Below, piece by piece: positions 28,895 through 39,239 of a DNA stretch of 64,000 nt. The notes beneath the pieces were generated by a model, which searched no databases, was not told the origin of the DNA, and saw only the letters and a list, made by a program, of their open reading frames with translations. The position numbers were made by a program, and so were the translations under genes. The first letter of the stretch is position 1. Each line of letters begins with the position of its first letter. Source of the stretch: Prorocentrum cordatum (taxonomy: Eukaryota > Sar > Dinophyceae > Prorocentrales > Prorocentraceae); assembly GCA_963575745.1 (NCBI GenBank), contig CAUYUJ010000348.1:112710-176709 (forward strand), read 5' to 3'.

Positions 28895-29013
28895 CTGCGC
28901 CGCGCCGCGCGCAGCTCCGCCTCCGTCGGCCCGCCCAGGGCCGCGGGCAGCCCACTCCCGGCGCGATCCCGCGCGCGCTCGCGCCGCAGCGCCTCTGGTA
29001 GCTCCCGCCCCGC
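28895..29013 (-). CDS. Candidate coiled-coil exon
   Basis: The minus-strand acceptor is GCCGCCAAG. A GC donor is possible at CGCAG|GCTG. The frame reads AGRELPEALRRERARDRAGS then GLPAALGGPTEAELRAARRR, Arg/Glu/Ala-rich helix. The frame continues Pro-rich to about 28800 (PEMPLPLLPVPHGG) if the donor is not used. Confidence 0.5.
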
Positions 29014-29213
29014 CTTGGCGGCGCGCACAGGGGGGGTTAGAGTTAGAGGGAGGCAGGAAGGCTTCTTAGAGGGAGGCTGCTTCTTGGAAGCCGCCAGCCC
29101 CCGATCTACAGGGAAGGCCCGCGCCTTTCCAGAAGCAAGGCTGCCTCGAAGAAGCCTCCCCCCTCCCCTTACCCTACGTGTTCGACCGTGGACCCCTTGT
29201 TACCCATTGCTCC

Positions 29214-29325
29214 TGGGCCGTCTTCGGCGGTCTTCGGGCGGTCTTCGCCGGTCTTCGCCGGTCTTCGGCGGTCTTCTGACGGTCTTCTGACGGTCTTCGG
29301 CGGTCCTTGGCGGTCTCCAATGGCC
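29214..29325. repeat. GGTCTTCGGC short tandem repeat
   Basis: About ten imperfect copies of GGTCTTCGGC(G) or GGTCTTCTGAC in a row. Confidence 0.9.
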
Positions 29326-29449
29326 TCCGGCACGAAAGCTGGATGGCTGCGTTCAACAAGGGGTCCAGAATCGAACACCTAACCTATCCCCTCTGCGCGT
29401 GGCCGACCGCCGCCGGGAGTTCGCCGCAGCCGGGCCCCGCCGCGGCGCC

Positions 29450-29530
29450 GAGCGGGCCGCGGCCGGTGCTGCCCGCCGCCCGGCCTGCCGCCAGGTGCGA
29501 GAGGCGCGCGCCGATCTCGCGCAGCCGTGC
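29450..29530 (-). CDS. Candidate coiled-coil exon
   Basis: The minus-strand acceptor CTCCGAAG is followed by ARLREIGARLSHLAAGRAAG. The donor is not clear. It shares composition with neighbouring exons and borders the (ACG)n tract at 29578. Confidence 0.35.
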
Positions 29531-29577
29531 CTTCGGAGGGCGGCGGCCCAATCGCGGCGGGCGGCAGGCGGGCGGGC

Positions 29578-29622
29578 GGCGACGACGACGACGACCGCGA
29601 CGGCGGCCGCGCGACGACCACA

Positions 29623-29693
<71 letters not shown>

Positions 29694-29705
29694 AGCAACC
29701 ACCGA
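29578..29705. repeat. (ACG)n microsatellite
   Basis: About 30 ACG units with a few substitutions. Confidence 0.95.
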
Positions 29706-29840
29706 CAGCGACGACGACGACCACCGCGGCGGCCGTTTACCAGCCGTGGCCGGGCCGCGGCGAAGGCGACGACCACCACGACCACGACCCACGGATGGCG
29801 GCGACGGCGGCGACGGCGGATGGCGGCGAGTTCGCCGAGC

Positions 29841-29954
29841 CTGGAGGGCGCGACGAGCCTCGTCGGCGGGCGGCGGTCGGTCGGCCTCGGCGGCGTCCAG
29901 GCTGCCGGTGGCGGCGGCCCGGTGCCGCACCAGGGTGCCCCAGGCGTCCAGGTC
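29841..29954 (-). CDS. Candidate coiled-coil exon (38 codons)
   Basis: The minus-strand acceptor CACCCCCTCCTGCAG and end CTCCAG|GCTCGG (GC donor) bound exactly 114 nt, 38 codons in phase 0. The peptide is DLDAWGTLVRHRAAATGSLD followed by AAEADRPPPADEARRALQ. It fits the style of the exons at 13.6, 7.4 and 4.5 kb. It is the most 5' exon I can support for the minus-strand coiled-coil gene, although the chain of exons is not proven. Confidence 0.55.
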
Positions 29955-29994
29955 CTGCAGGAGGGGGTGCGATGCGCTGCGATGCGACCACCCC

Positions 29995-30195
29995 AGACAT
30001 CGGGCGTCTCGAAAAAATCGAGACGGAAGTTATTTGTCATTTTTGGCCTCTCGCGGGGCCCTCGCCGGGCCTCGGGACCGTCAAAGAACGACTCGGAACG
30101 AAAAACTGGTCCTGGCGAAGTGGTCGGGAGGTTGGGAGCCCGCGTCTTGAAACAATTGAGACGTCGGAGGTCTGGGACCGTTGCGGACAGTGTCC
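29995..30195 (-). repeat. R5 repeat, reversed
   Basis: TTTTTGGCCTCTCGCGGGGC, CTCGCCGGGCCTCGGGACCG, TCAAAGAACGACTCGG and GAGACGTCGGAGGTCTGGGA are the R5 core on the minus strand. Confidence 0.75.
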
Positions 30196-30283
30196 GGGCC
30201 TGGCTCAGACCAGATGGGTGAGGCCGTGGCCTCGAGAATCTGGCTTGTCTGGATACATGCTATGTGAAAAGCATAAGCAGTTA

Positions 30284-30378
30284 GGAGGAGAGGAGAGGAG
30301 AGGAGAGGAGAGGAGAGGAGAGGAGAGGAGAGGAGAGAAGAGGAGAGAAGAGGAGACGAGAGAAGAGGAGAGGTGGAG
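30284..30378. repeat. (GAGAG)n microsatellite
   Basis: About 15 GAGAG units followed by GGAGGAGGAGG. Confidence 0.95.
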
Positions 30379-30389
30379 GAGGAGGAGGA

Positions 30390-31630
30390 GGACAAAGAAG
30401 AAGACGAATAATAAGCAGAAGCAGCAGAAGAAGAAGGCGAAGTCCTTGGTGTCGGTGTCAGCGCGGGCTGGGCGTGTCCTCTCGACTCTCGCTGGGCGTT
30501 CACTGTTGATGATGGGTCTTGGTTCTGGGTGTTTGCTGGTGCGAGGTCCGTGCAGTGATTCTCGAGCGCCGCCCATGTTTCGGTGTCTTGGGCTGTTTGC
30601 ATCCATGTGATGTAGCTCGTAGGGAGGGCGGAGGGGGAGCGGAGGATGAAGGAAAGGAATGGAAGAGCGGCGGAGAAGGGGGAGGGACGGAGGAGAGATG
30701 TGGAGGTGGAGGTGGCGGGTGCGAGGAAGGAAGGAGGCAGTGGGGAGGCAGGCGTGGTGAATACAAGCCTCGATTGGCGTGCCGCTGGTCCCGTGAAGCG
30801 GGAAGTAAAGGCCGACATCGCCCATTTGCACCCACGCACTCAGGCGTATGATTTGACTGACACAACCGTTGCCAAAACCGCGCGCCACCACTCCAAGAGC
30901 CGCGGGCCACACGAATGTGGGCGTAGGGTTGCGCTAACAGCCACGCCCAGCTTGCCACTCTCGCAAGGCAATCGGGCTACAGGATATGGAGACCAGTGGG
31001 ATGCCAGCCAGCATGCCCAGCCTCCAAACGCTGGAAGTTGTTGCCAATACGCGGTTCAAACCCTTCGGGGTATCCCTCGAACGCAATGTGCCAGCCCCAT
31101 ACGTGTAGACGACGATTGAGGTGGGCAGCCTGAAAAAATCCGTCTGCAAGATGATGGGAAGCAGACTGGCTTAACTCTGGTGCTCACACTATGACAAGTT
31201 CCAACCCGCCATCAACGCTCAAGCGAGACCACCATTCCGTTTTCCAGCCCCGGAGCATGCGCACAAGGAAATGGGTGGCATCAGGCGTGGGCCAGTGACG
31301 CCTGCCAGACTTTAGCACATGGCGCTTGTTCAAGCTGGAGCAGTGGGTCTGGCGCGAGTGGGTCCGCGGGAAAACATGCAAGAGAACATGCACTGATTGG
31401 TGCCCCGATGCAACAGCTTGCGCGCTGGATACAATAGTTGCGTTTGGACGCGCTTGCGTAGGTGTTCGCACGCACCCTTTGTCGCCCGTGCCATATTTCG
31501 CGTCGCAACAGCTGCGCATTACTGCACGCAAAAAAACACTATGCATGAACGACTGCGTCTTTCGCCGCCGACCCGCCTGCGGCAAATCCACTGCACCAGC
31601 TAAGACTCTGACCTTGAAGGCAAAGGGAGG
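30390..31630. other. Stretch with no recognised gene
   Basis: About 1.2 kb of lower-GC sequence. Frames of about 130 codons at 31184-31591 (minus) and 31326-31721 (plus) overlap on opposite strands and have no domain or splice context, so neither is called. Short AAGAAG and GGAGGG runs occur at the left. Confidence 0.5.
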
Positions 31631-31639
31631 CCGGGACGA

Positions 31640-31838
31640 CAGGGAGGAAGAGGAGGAGGAGGAGGAGGACGAGGAGGAGGATGAGGAAGATGAGGGGAGG
31701 GAGGGTGACAGAGGAGGATGAGGAGAAAGAGGGAGGAGGAGAGGGAGGAGGAGAGGGCGGAGGAGGAGGAGGAGGAGGAGGAGGAGGAGGAGGAGGAGGA
31801 GGAGGAGGAGGAGGGACGACGACGACGACGACGAGGAG
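31640..31838. repeat. (GGA)n tract ending in (ACG)n
   Basis: GAGGAGGAGGA repeats with some GGAGGGAGGA, then eight ACG units. Confidence 0.95.
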
Positions 31839-31844
31839 CCCCGG

Positions 31845-31965
31845 GTCCTCGAGCTGAGCCTTCAGGATGTCCTTCTGCACGCCCAGGCTCTGCTCCTCGA
31901 GGAAGCCTCCCACGTCGGCGGTGAAGATGGACCCGGTGGGGCGGCTGCGCGTCATGAAGGGGCCC
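31845..31965 (-). CDS. Candidate exon, unknown family
   Basis: The minus strand encodes PTGSIFTADVGGFLEEQSLG followed by VQKDILKAQLEDPGLL, a balanced, soluble-looking peptide unlike the surrounding Arg/Gly-rich noise. A possible acceptor is GACGCGCAG|CCG near 31955. The right end merges into (GTC)n/(TCC)n. A second short stretch at 32010-32090 (LPEEEEQRLV-like, reading ALPEEEQRLVSQGLVG) may be the preceding exon. No family is recognised. Confidence 0.4.
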
Positions 31966-32644
31966 GCGGCGCGAGGATCGGGGGGTGGGGGGGGTCCCAC
32001 GGGGCAGCCGACGAGCCCCTGGGAGACAAGTCGCTGTTCCTCCTCCGGCAAGGCGACGGCGCCATCGCGAGCGCAGGAACGGGCCGCGCTCGAGCGTGCC
32101 AAGCTCAAGCATGGCGTTGCCAGGCGTGCAGGACCGCGCTCGGCGAATCCGCGTGCCAGGCAGGGCACCCAAACCCGAGGCGAGCGAGCAGGCAACGCTT
32201 GAAGACGGACAGAGGCGTGCAGACGCAGCCGACAAGCCCGTGAGAGACAGGACGCTCAACACACACACACACACATGTTTCAAACGTTCTCGTTGCACCC
32301 CTCCTCCTGGCCCAGGACGGGTCCGAACACCAGGCGCCAGCACGCTGAAGGTCTCGTGTGTTTCTGCTGTGCCGTGCACGAAGCCTTCAATTCCAGGCGC
32401 GTCCTGCCACATGCCAGTCCCGCTCTTACTGAGCATCTGAGCCTTGTGTCAGCGAGCTGGGCCGAAGATAGATCAAGAGTATATATAGATAATATATCGA
32501 CGAGGGACCCCCCCCAGGAGGCCCAAAAAGGCGACAACGAGGCAAGGGTATCGGTATGGGTACCCTTTCCTCCTTCCAGCACTGGTGCCGTTTTGGCACG
32601 ATCAGGGCGTGGTATGCACTGCTGCACGGAGATCCTTGCGAGGC

Positions 32645-32830
32645 GGGGCTTACCTATGTCAATCGCCTGGGAACCGACGTCCTGGGGACCCGGCGGGCGG
32701 TCGATGTGGATAGTTGGGCCCCTCGGGTCAAACTATATCCCTTATCCACCGCCCGCCCGCCGAGGGCTCCGAAAATCGATCCTCGAGGCGGTGGTTCTGT
32801 ATCAATCCCCGCCTCGGAATCCTCGTGACG
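32645..32830. repeat. R11 repeat
   Basis: ACCGACGTCCTGGGGACCCG, GCGGGCGGTCGATGTGGATA, CCTTATCCACCGCCCGCCCG and CTCCGAAAATCGATCCTCGA follow the order seen at 2228-2550. Confidence 0.7.
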
Positions 32831-32889
32831 ACGGTGCTGCTCGTGCGCTGGTCCGCGGGCGAAGGACGGTATAGAATGAACTGTTCCGT

Positions 32890-32990
32890 CACCGGGGGCG
32901 CTGCCCCATGGCGGCTGGAAAGTTTATACCTTAACGTGCCACCGTAAGGGTATAAACTTTCCAGCCGCCCTGGGACAGGCGCACCCGACA
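32890..32990. repeat. Long hairpin inverted repeat
   Basis: A 21-bp perfect arm GGCGGCTGGAAAGTTTATACC (32910-32930) pairs with 32949-32969. Pairing extends outward through GCGCTGCCCC / GGGACAGGCGC and inward through TTAACG. It is probably a foldback element or the two ends of a collapsed transposon. Confidence 0.9.
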
Positions 32991-33121
32991 GCGAAAAAGG
33001 TTGATTTATACCGTTATTCGCCCGTTAAGCTGGGGAGTGCGCTGTGAGGCCCCGTGGAGCAGACGCGCTGTTTCCGCGGAGATCGCCGTCTCAATTCAGC
33101 TGCTCGGCATCCGCGGCAGAG

Positions 33122-33180
33122 ATGGACAGAGGGAGAGAGAGAGAGAGAGAAGGATAGAGAGGTAGAGAGAGAGAGAGAGG
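33122..33180. repeat. (GA)n microsatellite
   Basis: GAGAGAGAGAGAGAGAGAGA with AGGATAGAGAGGTAGAG interruptions. Confidence 0.95.
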
Positions 33181-33194
33181 AGACCCAGGCCTCC

Positions 33195-33370
33195 CCGAGT
33201 TGTGAAACATATCACAACGCAAATGTCTCGCTATTTGGGGCCTCTGGGGGCCCTCGCCAGGCCCCAGGACCGTACAAACACGACTCAGGATGAGCATTCG
33301 GCCACGGGGAATGTGAGTCGAGACTCCTGGGGTCGACGTCATGCAAAAATCCTAGCATCGGGGGTCTGGG
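33195..33370 (-). repeat. R5 repeat, reversed
   Basis: TATTTGGGGCCTCTGGGGGC, CCTCGCCAGGCCCCAGGACC, TGGGGTCGACGTCATGCAAA and AATCCTAGCATCGGGGGTCT fit R5 on the minus strand. Confidence 0.75.
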
Positions 33371-33653
33371 GACACAGAACTGGCCGGATCCCAAAGGGGA
33401 GCGGCCCTCCTGGGCCGCGGGGGCTCTCCCTGGGACCGGCTCTGCACCCCCCGAAGCGCTGCTTTGCGGTCCTCGGGCCCGGGGAGGGCCGTCCCGGGAG
33501 GCCCAGCACAACCAAAAGCTTCAAGGCACCACGCCCTCGGGATCTGCCGTCTACGTCATGGCGGCGGAGAGATGCCCGCGGGAAGATACGATCAAGGCCT
33601 CAGCCGGAAGGAGACCGGAGGAGCCTCTGGTACAGAGGAGGGAGCGCATGCAA

Positions 33654-34563
33654 CTACCTCAGGCTCACGGACCCAGCAAAGGGTACCTCCCGTTCCTGGT
33701 CACATACGGCGACCAGTTTGACGCCCTGCGAAGAGTTCCGGGTGAAATACTCGACACTCTCTGCGTTCCCCAGATTGTTGTGTATGCCCTGCATGCCAGA
33801 AATCTCATACACGTACGTCTTCGATAATGATGCATTGACGACAGGAACGCAATGACTATCCAACATTTTCATCGTCCCTTTCGGTGGCACGGGCCAAAAC
33901 AGACTATCCAACTTGTCGTTAAACATCTCGAGTGTCTGCGAGAATGTGCTCCACGAGCCGACTGCTAGGTACTTCGCGTTCATGAGGGCACAGGCGTCCT
34001 CTTCGACTGAGCGATTGCGGAGATTAAAACTCACATTCATCGAGGGCAACCGGTCTCGTAATAAATGTATGCATGGGTGCGACTGGTCTGGTTCTGTTAC
34101 GATGCGAACAGCCTCGAACTTCCGTTCGGCGACAATCGTGTCGAAGAAATTGCACGAAGCGTAGGCAGTTTGTGTGGCGCTCGAGGTCCTCGCAGTTGAC
34201 TTTGCCGTGTCTCCACTGCGCAGGTGAATGGTTAGACCGTCGAAGGGTCGGGCGTGCTCTTTCTGGCAGGCTGTGATCGTCTTTTCGGTGAAATACGGCC
34301 GCAGATACTGCTTGATCGTCCTGTGGTAGAGCCTCTTGTTCACCGCAAAGCACCGACCGAAGAAATAATGTGTGGAGAGATGGTTCCAATTGCAATCGAG
34401 CTTGTTTCCGAGCGTGCGGTAGCTGATATTCATGTTCTCGGGGAGGTCGAATATCCTAACATGGCTCCTATCTGGAGGCAGTATCAGCTTCGAGTAGCCC
34501 CACTGCTGGCAGAAGAGGATCGCGTTTACCATCTGTATGATGTTGTTGCCGAGGCGCCCGTAC
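33654..34563 (-). CDS. Putative glycosyltransferase (HxRxGD, fucosyltransferase-like), terminal exon
   Basis: About 302 codons are open on the minus strand after a good acceptor, GTCTTTTCTGTAG, and end at TAG (33654-33656). The exon begins YGRLGNNIIQMVNAILFCQQ, like the nucleotide-sugar-binding start of GT11/O-fucosyltransferase-type enzymes. It has LTIHLRSGD (HxRxGD) near residue 130, RIVTEPDQSHPC near 180 and VGSWSTFSQTLEMF near 230. GT11-type enzymes transfer sugar from a nucleotide donor, usually in the Golgi. The upstream exon with any signal anchor is not identified. Base composition is less GC-rich than the neighbouring exons and codon use looks like a normal gene. The family level is fairly secure, the donor sugar is not. 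Confidence 0.75.
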
Positions 34564-34604
34564 CTACAGAAAAGACAACACAAACATACGCGTAAACGTT
34601 CTTA

Positions 34605-34735
34605 GACCCGAGCGGATCTCTTGGATCGGTGACCACCCTGGCGGCGCCTCTGCCGCCCATGGCGCGTTACGCGCGCCTGGAAGGGAGGTCCACCGCCGAT
34701 CCAAGGAATCTGCGCGGACCTCCAACAATTTACGG
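34605..34735. repeat. R3 inverted-repeat element
   Basis: CGGATCTCTTGGATCGG on the left and CGATCCAAGGAATCTGCGCG with GACCTCC on the right. It lies about 45 bp upstream (minus sense) of the glycosyltransferase exon, within its intron. Confidence 0.75.
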
Positions 34736-34744
34736 TCAGGAGCG

Positions 34745-34925
34745 GTTGCTTAGCATGTCGCGCCGCCGGCTGGCCTGGCATGCTGAGCACTCTTCGGTCT
34801 CCACGTATCATAATTCCGCGCTTTTCCCAGCCGCCCGCCTGGCACAGCAGAGCGACAAGCTATCAGTTTGTAAGACATCCCGTTTCGCACAGGCCGCCGC
34901 CGCGACACGCTGGGTCAACAAAAGA
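34745..34925. repeat. R10 repeat
   Basis: TTGCTTAGCATGTCGCGCCG on the left and GCCGCCGCGACACGCTGGGT on the right, directly next to the R3 copy. Confidence 0.65.
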
Positions 34926-34929
34926 TGCT

Positions 34930-35165
34930 GACCGTAAGAGCGTCTGGGAGACCCCAGAGAGGTTCAGAGACCCTCACGAGCACGCCCTCACATTGCACAG
35001 GGTTAGTGTGGAGAGCTAGTGTCGTCTATCTATCTGGACACTTGGGGAGCCTCTGGTGGGAGCGGATTCGGAAAGCAGATAGTGGCTACAGCAGCCTATT
35101 GAGGCTTTTGGCAGTGCGGGGCATCCAGAGGAGCAAGTGCATCAAGAGTTGGAGGACGGCGGGGA
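34930..35165. other. Stretch with no recognised feature
   Basis: About 235 bp. Left of the (GGA)n tract I see no repeat family and no coding signal I can support. Confidence 0.4.
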
Positions 35166-35169
35166 AGAG

Positions 35170-35430
35170 GGTCAAGAGGAGGAGGAGGAGGAGGAGGAGA
35201 AGGAGGAGGGGCATAGGAGGAGGAGGAGGGAAGGAGGAGGAGGAGGAGGAGGAGGAGGAGGAGGAGGAGGAGGAGGAGGGGGAAGAGGAGAAGGTGGAGA
35301 AGGAGAAGGAGAAGGAGAAAGAGGAGGAGGAGGAGAAGGAAGAGGAGGAGGTACAGGAGGAGGCAAAGGAGGATACGGAAGAGAATGAGGAGGAGGATGA
35401 GGATGAGGATGAGGATGAGGAGGACCGTTC
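35170..35430. repeat. (GGA)n tract
   Basis: GGA/GAG repeats with AAGGAGAAGGAG and GATGAGGATGAGG variants. Confidence 0.95.
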
Positions 35431-35454
35431 AGGAGGACGAGGGAGAGCAGTAAG

Positions 35455-35700
35455 CCCTCGCCGCATGCTCGTGCCGCTCTGCTGCACCTTCGGGCACCAC
35501 TGCGAAATCGTGACGGAGCGGTCTGTGTCGTTCGTCGACTCGAAGGGTGGGCCAACGCCTGGCGAACGGATCTCCCCGAGGGCCTCGCTGCGCCCGAGCC
35601 GCCTCCTGAGGGGGGGCGCGCCGGATCCCTCCCGCGCACCCACCGCACGCCCTGGGTGTGCTCAGGTGCCCCCGCCTGGAGCAGCCGAGATACTGGAGCA
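35455..35700. other. Unique island, possible exon, strand unclear
   Basis: About 245 bp of non-repeat sequence between (GGA)n and (TCC)n. The plus strand reads MLVPLCCTFGHHCEIVTERS and VSFVDSKGGPTPGERISPRA, and the minus strand is open in two frames. Splice sites are not convincing on either strand. Confidence 0.3.
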
Positions 35701-35704
35701 CGCT

Positions 35705-35852
35705 GCTGCCATTCTCCTCCTCGTCCTCCTGCTCCTCGATCCTCCTCCCATTCCTCCTCCTCCTCCTCCTCCTCCTCCTCTTCCTCCTCCTCCTCCTCCT
35801 CCGCCTCCCGTTCCTCCTCCCGTTCCTCCTCCCATTCCTCCTCCTCCTCCTC

Positions 35853-35883
<31 letters not shown>

Positions 35884-35975
35884 ATCCTCCCGATTCCTCC
35901 TCCTCCGCGTCTTCCTCCTCCTCCTCCTCCTCCTCCTCCTCCTCCTCCTCCTCCTCCTCCTCCTCCTCCTCCCGG
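35705..35975. repeat. (TCC)n tract
   Basis: TCC repeats with TTCCTCC and CGTTCCTCCTCC variants. With the (GGA)n at 35170 it forms a giant inverted microsatellite around the unique island. Confidence 0.95.
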
Positions 35976-35979
35976 GGGG

Positions 35980-36590
35980 GTCCAGAGTCTGCTTGACCGC
36001 GCTGGGCCGAGCAGCGGGAGGAAGGGGGGAGGTCGAGGTGCAACGGCGCGGAGGGTGGCGGGGACGAGGATCGGGTTGGTCGCGGAAGGACGTACCAGCG
36101 CGGAGGAGGGAGAGGCAGCCCGAAGGCCTTCGGAGAATTCTGGGGGGGCCTTCGCAGAAAGGCGCCTCGGCACACCACCGCCCTGCCTGGCCTCGCGGAC
36201 CCTGGCACGGTGTGCGGGCCCTGCCTGCCGAGGTGAAGGCGGCGGGGTGGGGGGACGGCGTCAGGGCGAGGACGAGGAGCACGGAGGTCGAGTGAGGACG
36301 TGTCGGCGTGTCAGCGCGGAGGAGGGAGAAAGAGGTGGGGGCGGCAAGGGGGGGGGGGGGGGCGCACGGCTTCAGGAAGCCGCAGCGGCACGAGGAGCAG
36401 CGGCGAGGAGGGCGAGAACGAGGAGCAGTGATGCGGAAGGCGGGCTTCGTGGAGATATAGAGATGGCGGCGGCAGGGGGGCACGGCGTCAGGGACTCAAT
36501 GGGGCCCTACCGCCCACCCCGTGGGCACCGCCGCCGCCCCGAAGGCAGCCCCCTATGCTCCGCGCGCGTCGCTGCCCGCCGCTGCGCCCT
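35980..36590. other. GC-rich stretch with no confident gene
   Basis: About 600 bp containing repeated GCGCGGAGGAGGGAGA and GGGGGGGGGG runs. One plus-strand frame is open throughout but is Arg/Gly/Ala-rich with no conserved motif. Confidence 0.4.
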
Positions 36591-36595
36591 CCTCC

Positions 36596-36812
36596 CCTCC
36601 TCCTCCTCCTCCTCCTCCTCCTCCTCCTCCTCCTCCTGCTCCTCCTGCTCCTCTCCTCTCTCCTCCTCCTCCTCCTCCTCCTCCTCCTCCTCCTCCTCCG
36701 CCTCCTCCTCTATCCTCCTGGTTTCTCCTCCTCCTCATCCTGCTCCTCCTCTCCTCCTCCTCCTCCTCCACCTCCTCCTCCTCCTCCTCCTCCTCCTCCT
36801 CCTCCTCCTATT
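36596..36812. repeat. (TCC)n tract
   Basis: TCC repeats with occasional TGCTCC and TCTCC. Confidence 0.97.
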
Positions 36813-36814
36813 TC

Positions 36815-36821
36815 TCCCCAC

Positions 36822-36874
<53 letters not shown>

Positions 36875-37352
36875 GCAGCATCAGCATCAGCATCAGCATC
36901 AGCATCAGCATCAACAGCATCATAATCAGCATCAGCATCAGCATCATCATCAGCAGCAGCAGCAGCATCAGCATCAGCATCATCATGAACATCATCATCA
37001 GCAGCAGCATCATCATCAGCAGCATCGTCAGCATCATCATCACCATCACCATCATCAGCAGCAATAGCCTCATCATCGTCGTCGACATCATCTCCATCAT
37101 CGTCGTCGTCGCCATCATGATCACCACCACCACAAACATCCGCATCATCATCTCCACCACCTGCATCATAATCAGCATCATCGGCACCAGCACAATCACC
37201 ACCGACATCGGCATCGCCATCACAGTCACCATCACCATAATCAGCACCACAACCCAAACCACCAGCACAATCATCATCACCATCATTATCACCATCAGCA
37301 TAATCATCATCATCATCAGCATGATGACCATCATCATCATCATGAGCATCAG

Positions 37353-37398
<46 letters not shown>

Positions 37399-38114
37399 GC
37401 CATCATCGTCACCAACAACATAGACATCACCATCATCATCATCAGCATCATCAGCAACTCAGCATCGCCAGCATCATCATAATCACCATTATCATTACAC
37501 TCAACATCACCATCGCCATTGTCATCAGCATCGTAGTCGTTATCAGCATCAGCACCTTCCATCACAATCATCATCAACAGCATCGCCCTCATCATCAGAT
37601 CACCATGACAATTATCGTCAACCTCACCATCATCATCCTCACAACCGCCATTCCCATCTTCATCATCATCGTCGTCGCCATCATCCGCATCACCATCATC
37701 GACATGATCAGCAGCAGCACCAGGATAAGCACAATCACCATCAGCATCATGATCACCACCATCATCACCATCATCATCATCAACACCATCATTATCCGCA
37801 TCAGCAGCATCACCACCAGCATCACCACCGCCGCCATCATCAGCATCATCAGCGTCAGCATCATCATCATCATCATCATTCTCATCATCATCGTCGTCAC
37901 CATCATAATCGTCATCATCGCACTAAGCATCAGCATCGCCGTCGCCAGCAGCGGCAGCATCATCAGCAGCATCACCATTGGCATAATCCTCAGTACCATC
38001 AGCATCATTATCAGCATCGTCATCACCATCATCGTAGCTATCCCCATCATCATCGTCAACGTCAGCGCCATCATCATTATCACCATCGTCGTCATCATCA
38101 ACAGCGTCATACTG

Positions 38115-38151
<37 letters not shown>

Positions 38152-38275
38152 CCATCATCATCGTCAACCTCATCATCATCACCACCATCATCACCATCAT
38201 CAGCATTATCGTCACCACCATCGGCATCATCATCAGCAGCGCCCTCATCCTCCTCCTGCTGCTCCTCCACCTCTT
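36815..38275. repeat. (ATC)n megasatellite-like microsatellite
   Basis: About 1.45 kb of CAT/ATC triplets with frequent CAG, GTC and ACC variants. Ile, Met, His or Asp-rich frames are open on both strands because of composition. Confidence 0.95.
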
Positions 38276-38432
38276 CCTCCTCCTCGTCCTCCTCTTGGCC
38301 CCTCTTCCATCGATCGGTCTATCGTCCGTCCTCCCTCCCTCCCTCCCTCCCCTCCTTCCTTCTTCCCTCCCTCCGTCCCTCATCCTTCATCCTTCTCCCC
38401 TCCTCCTCCTCCTGCTCCTCAGTATCAGCATG

Positions 38433-38487
<55 letters not shown>

Positions 38488-38728
38488 ACAGCAACATCAT
38501 CTTCCTCCTCCTCCGCATCATCCACATCATCATCAACATCACCATCACCATCACCAGCATCATCAGCAGCAGCAGTATAAGCATCAGCGTCATCCTCATC
38601 ATCATTTGCAACAGCATCACCACCATGATCATCATCATAAACAGTCTGAGCATCATCATTATCAGCACCATCTCATCAGCATCATCAGCAGCACCATCAT
38701 CATCATCATCATCATCACCACCACCACC

Positions 38729-38774
<46 letters not shown>

Positions 38775-38775
38775 T

Positions 38776-38832
<57 letters not shown>

Positions 38833-38935
38833 TCCATCTCCATCATCATCATCATCATCAGCATCATCATCACCATCATCATCATCATCTGCATCATCAT
38901 CATCAGCAGCAGCAACACTATCACCATCCTCTCGG
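38276..38935. repeat. (TCC)n and (CCCT)n spacer, then second (ATC)n block
   Basis: CTCCTCCTC and CCTCCCTCCCTCC at 38250-38415, then about 500 bp of ATC triplets. Confidence 0.93.
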
Positions 38936-38939
38936 GGCA

Positions 38940-39090
38940 AGGCGCATTGAGACAGCAGCAGCTCAAAATCGGTCACCGGACCCCTCGCAGGATCCAAACG
39001 CCCGCCTCCCGAGCTAGGTCCAGCAATGGTGTCGAGGGGGCCCCCAAAGGCCAACTACCGTTGTCTCAACTCGTATTATTGTGGTAGTTT
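38940..39090. other. Unique spacer
   Basis: About 150 bp of non-repeat sequence with no supported feature. Confidence 0.4.
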
Positions 39091-39212
39091 AATGATCCTC
39101 CTCCTCCTCTCCTCATCCTCCTCATCCTCCTCCTGATCCGCATCCTCCTCCTCCTGATCCGCATCCTCCCTCCTCCTCCTCCTCCTCCTCCTCCTCCTCC
39201 GCCTCTTCGGGC
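39091..39212. repeat. (TCC)n tract
   Basis: TCC repeats containing two GATCCGCATCCTCCTCCTCC units. Confidence 0.93.
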
Positions 39213-39239
39213 ATCCTCCTCCTCCCCTCACTCGACTTT

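Noticed and set aside
31184-31721. Overlapping open frames of about 130 codons on both strands
   Set aside because: They overlap on opposite strands, with no domain, no splice support and no protein-like composition.
36815-38935. Long Ile-, Met- or His-rich open frames up to several hundred codons
   Set aside because: Pure consequence of the ATC repeat. There is no conserved non-repeat peptide, start context or splice context.
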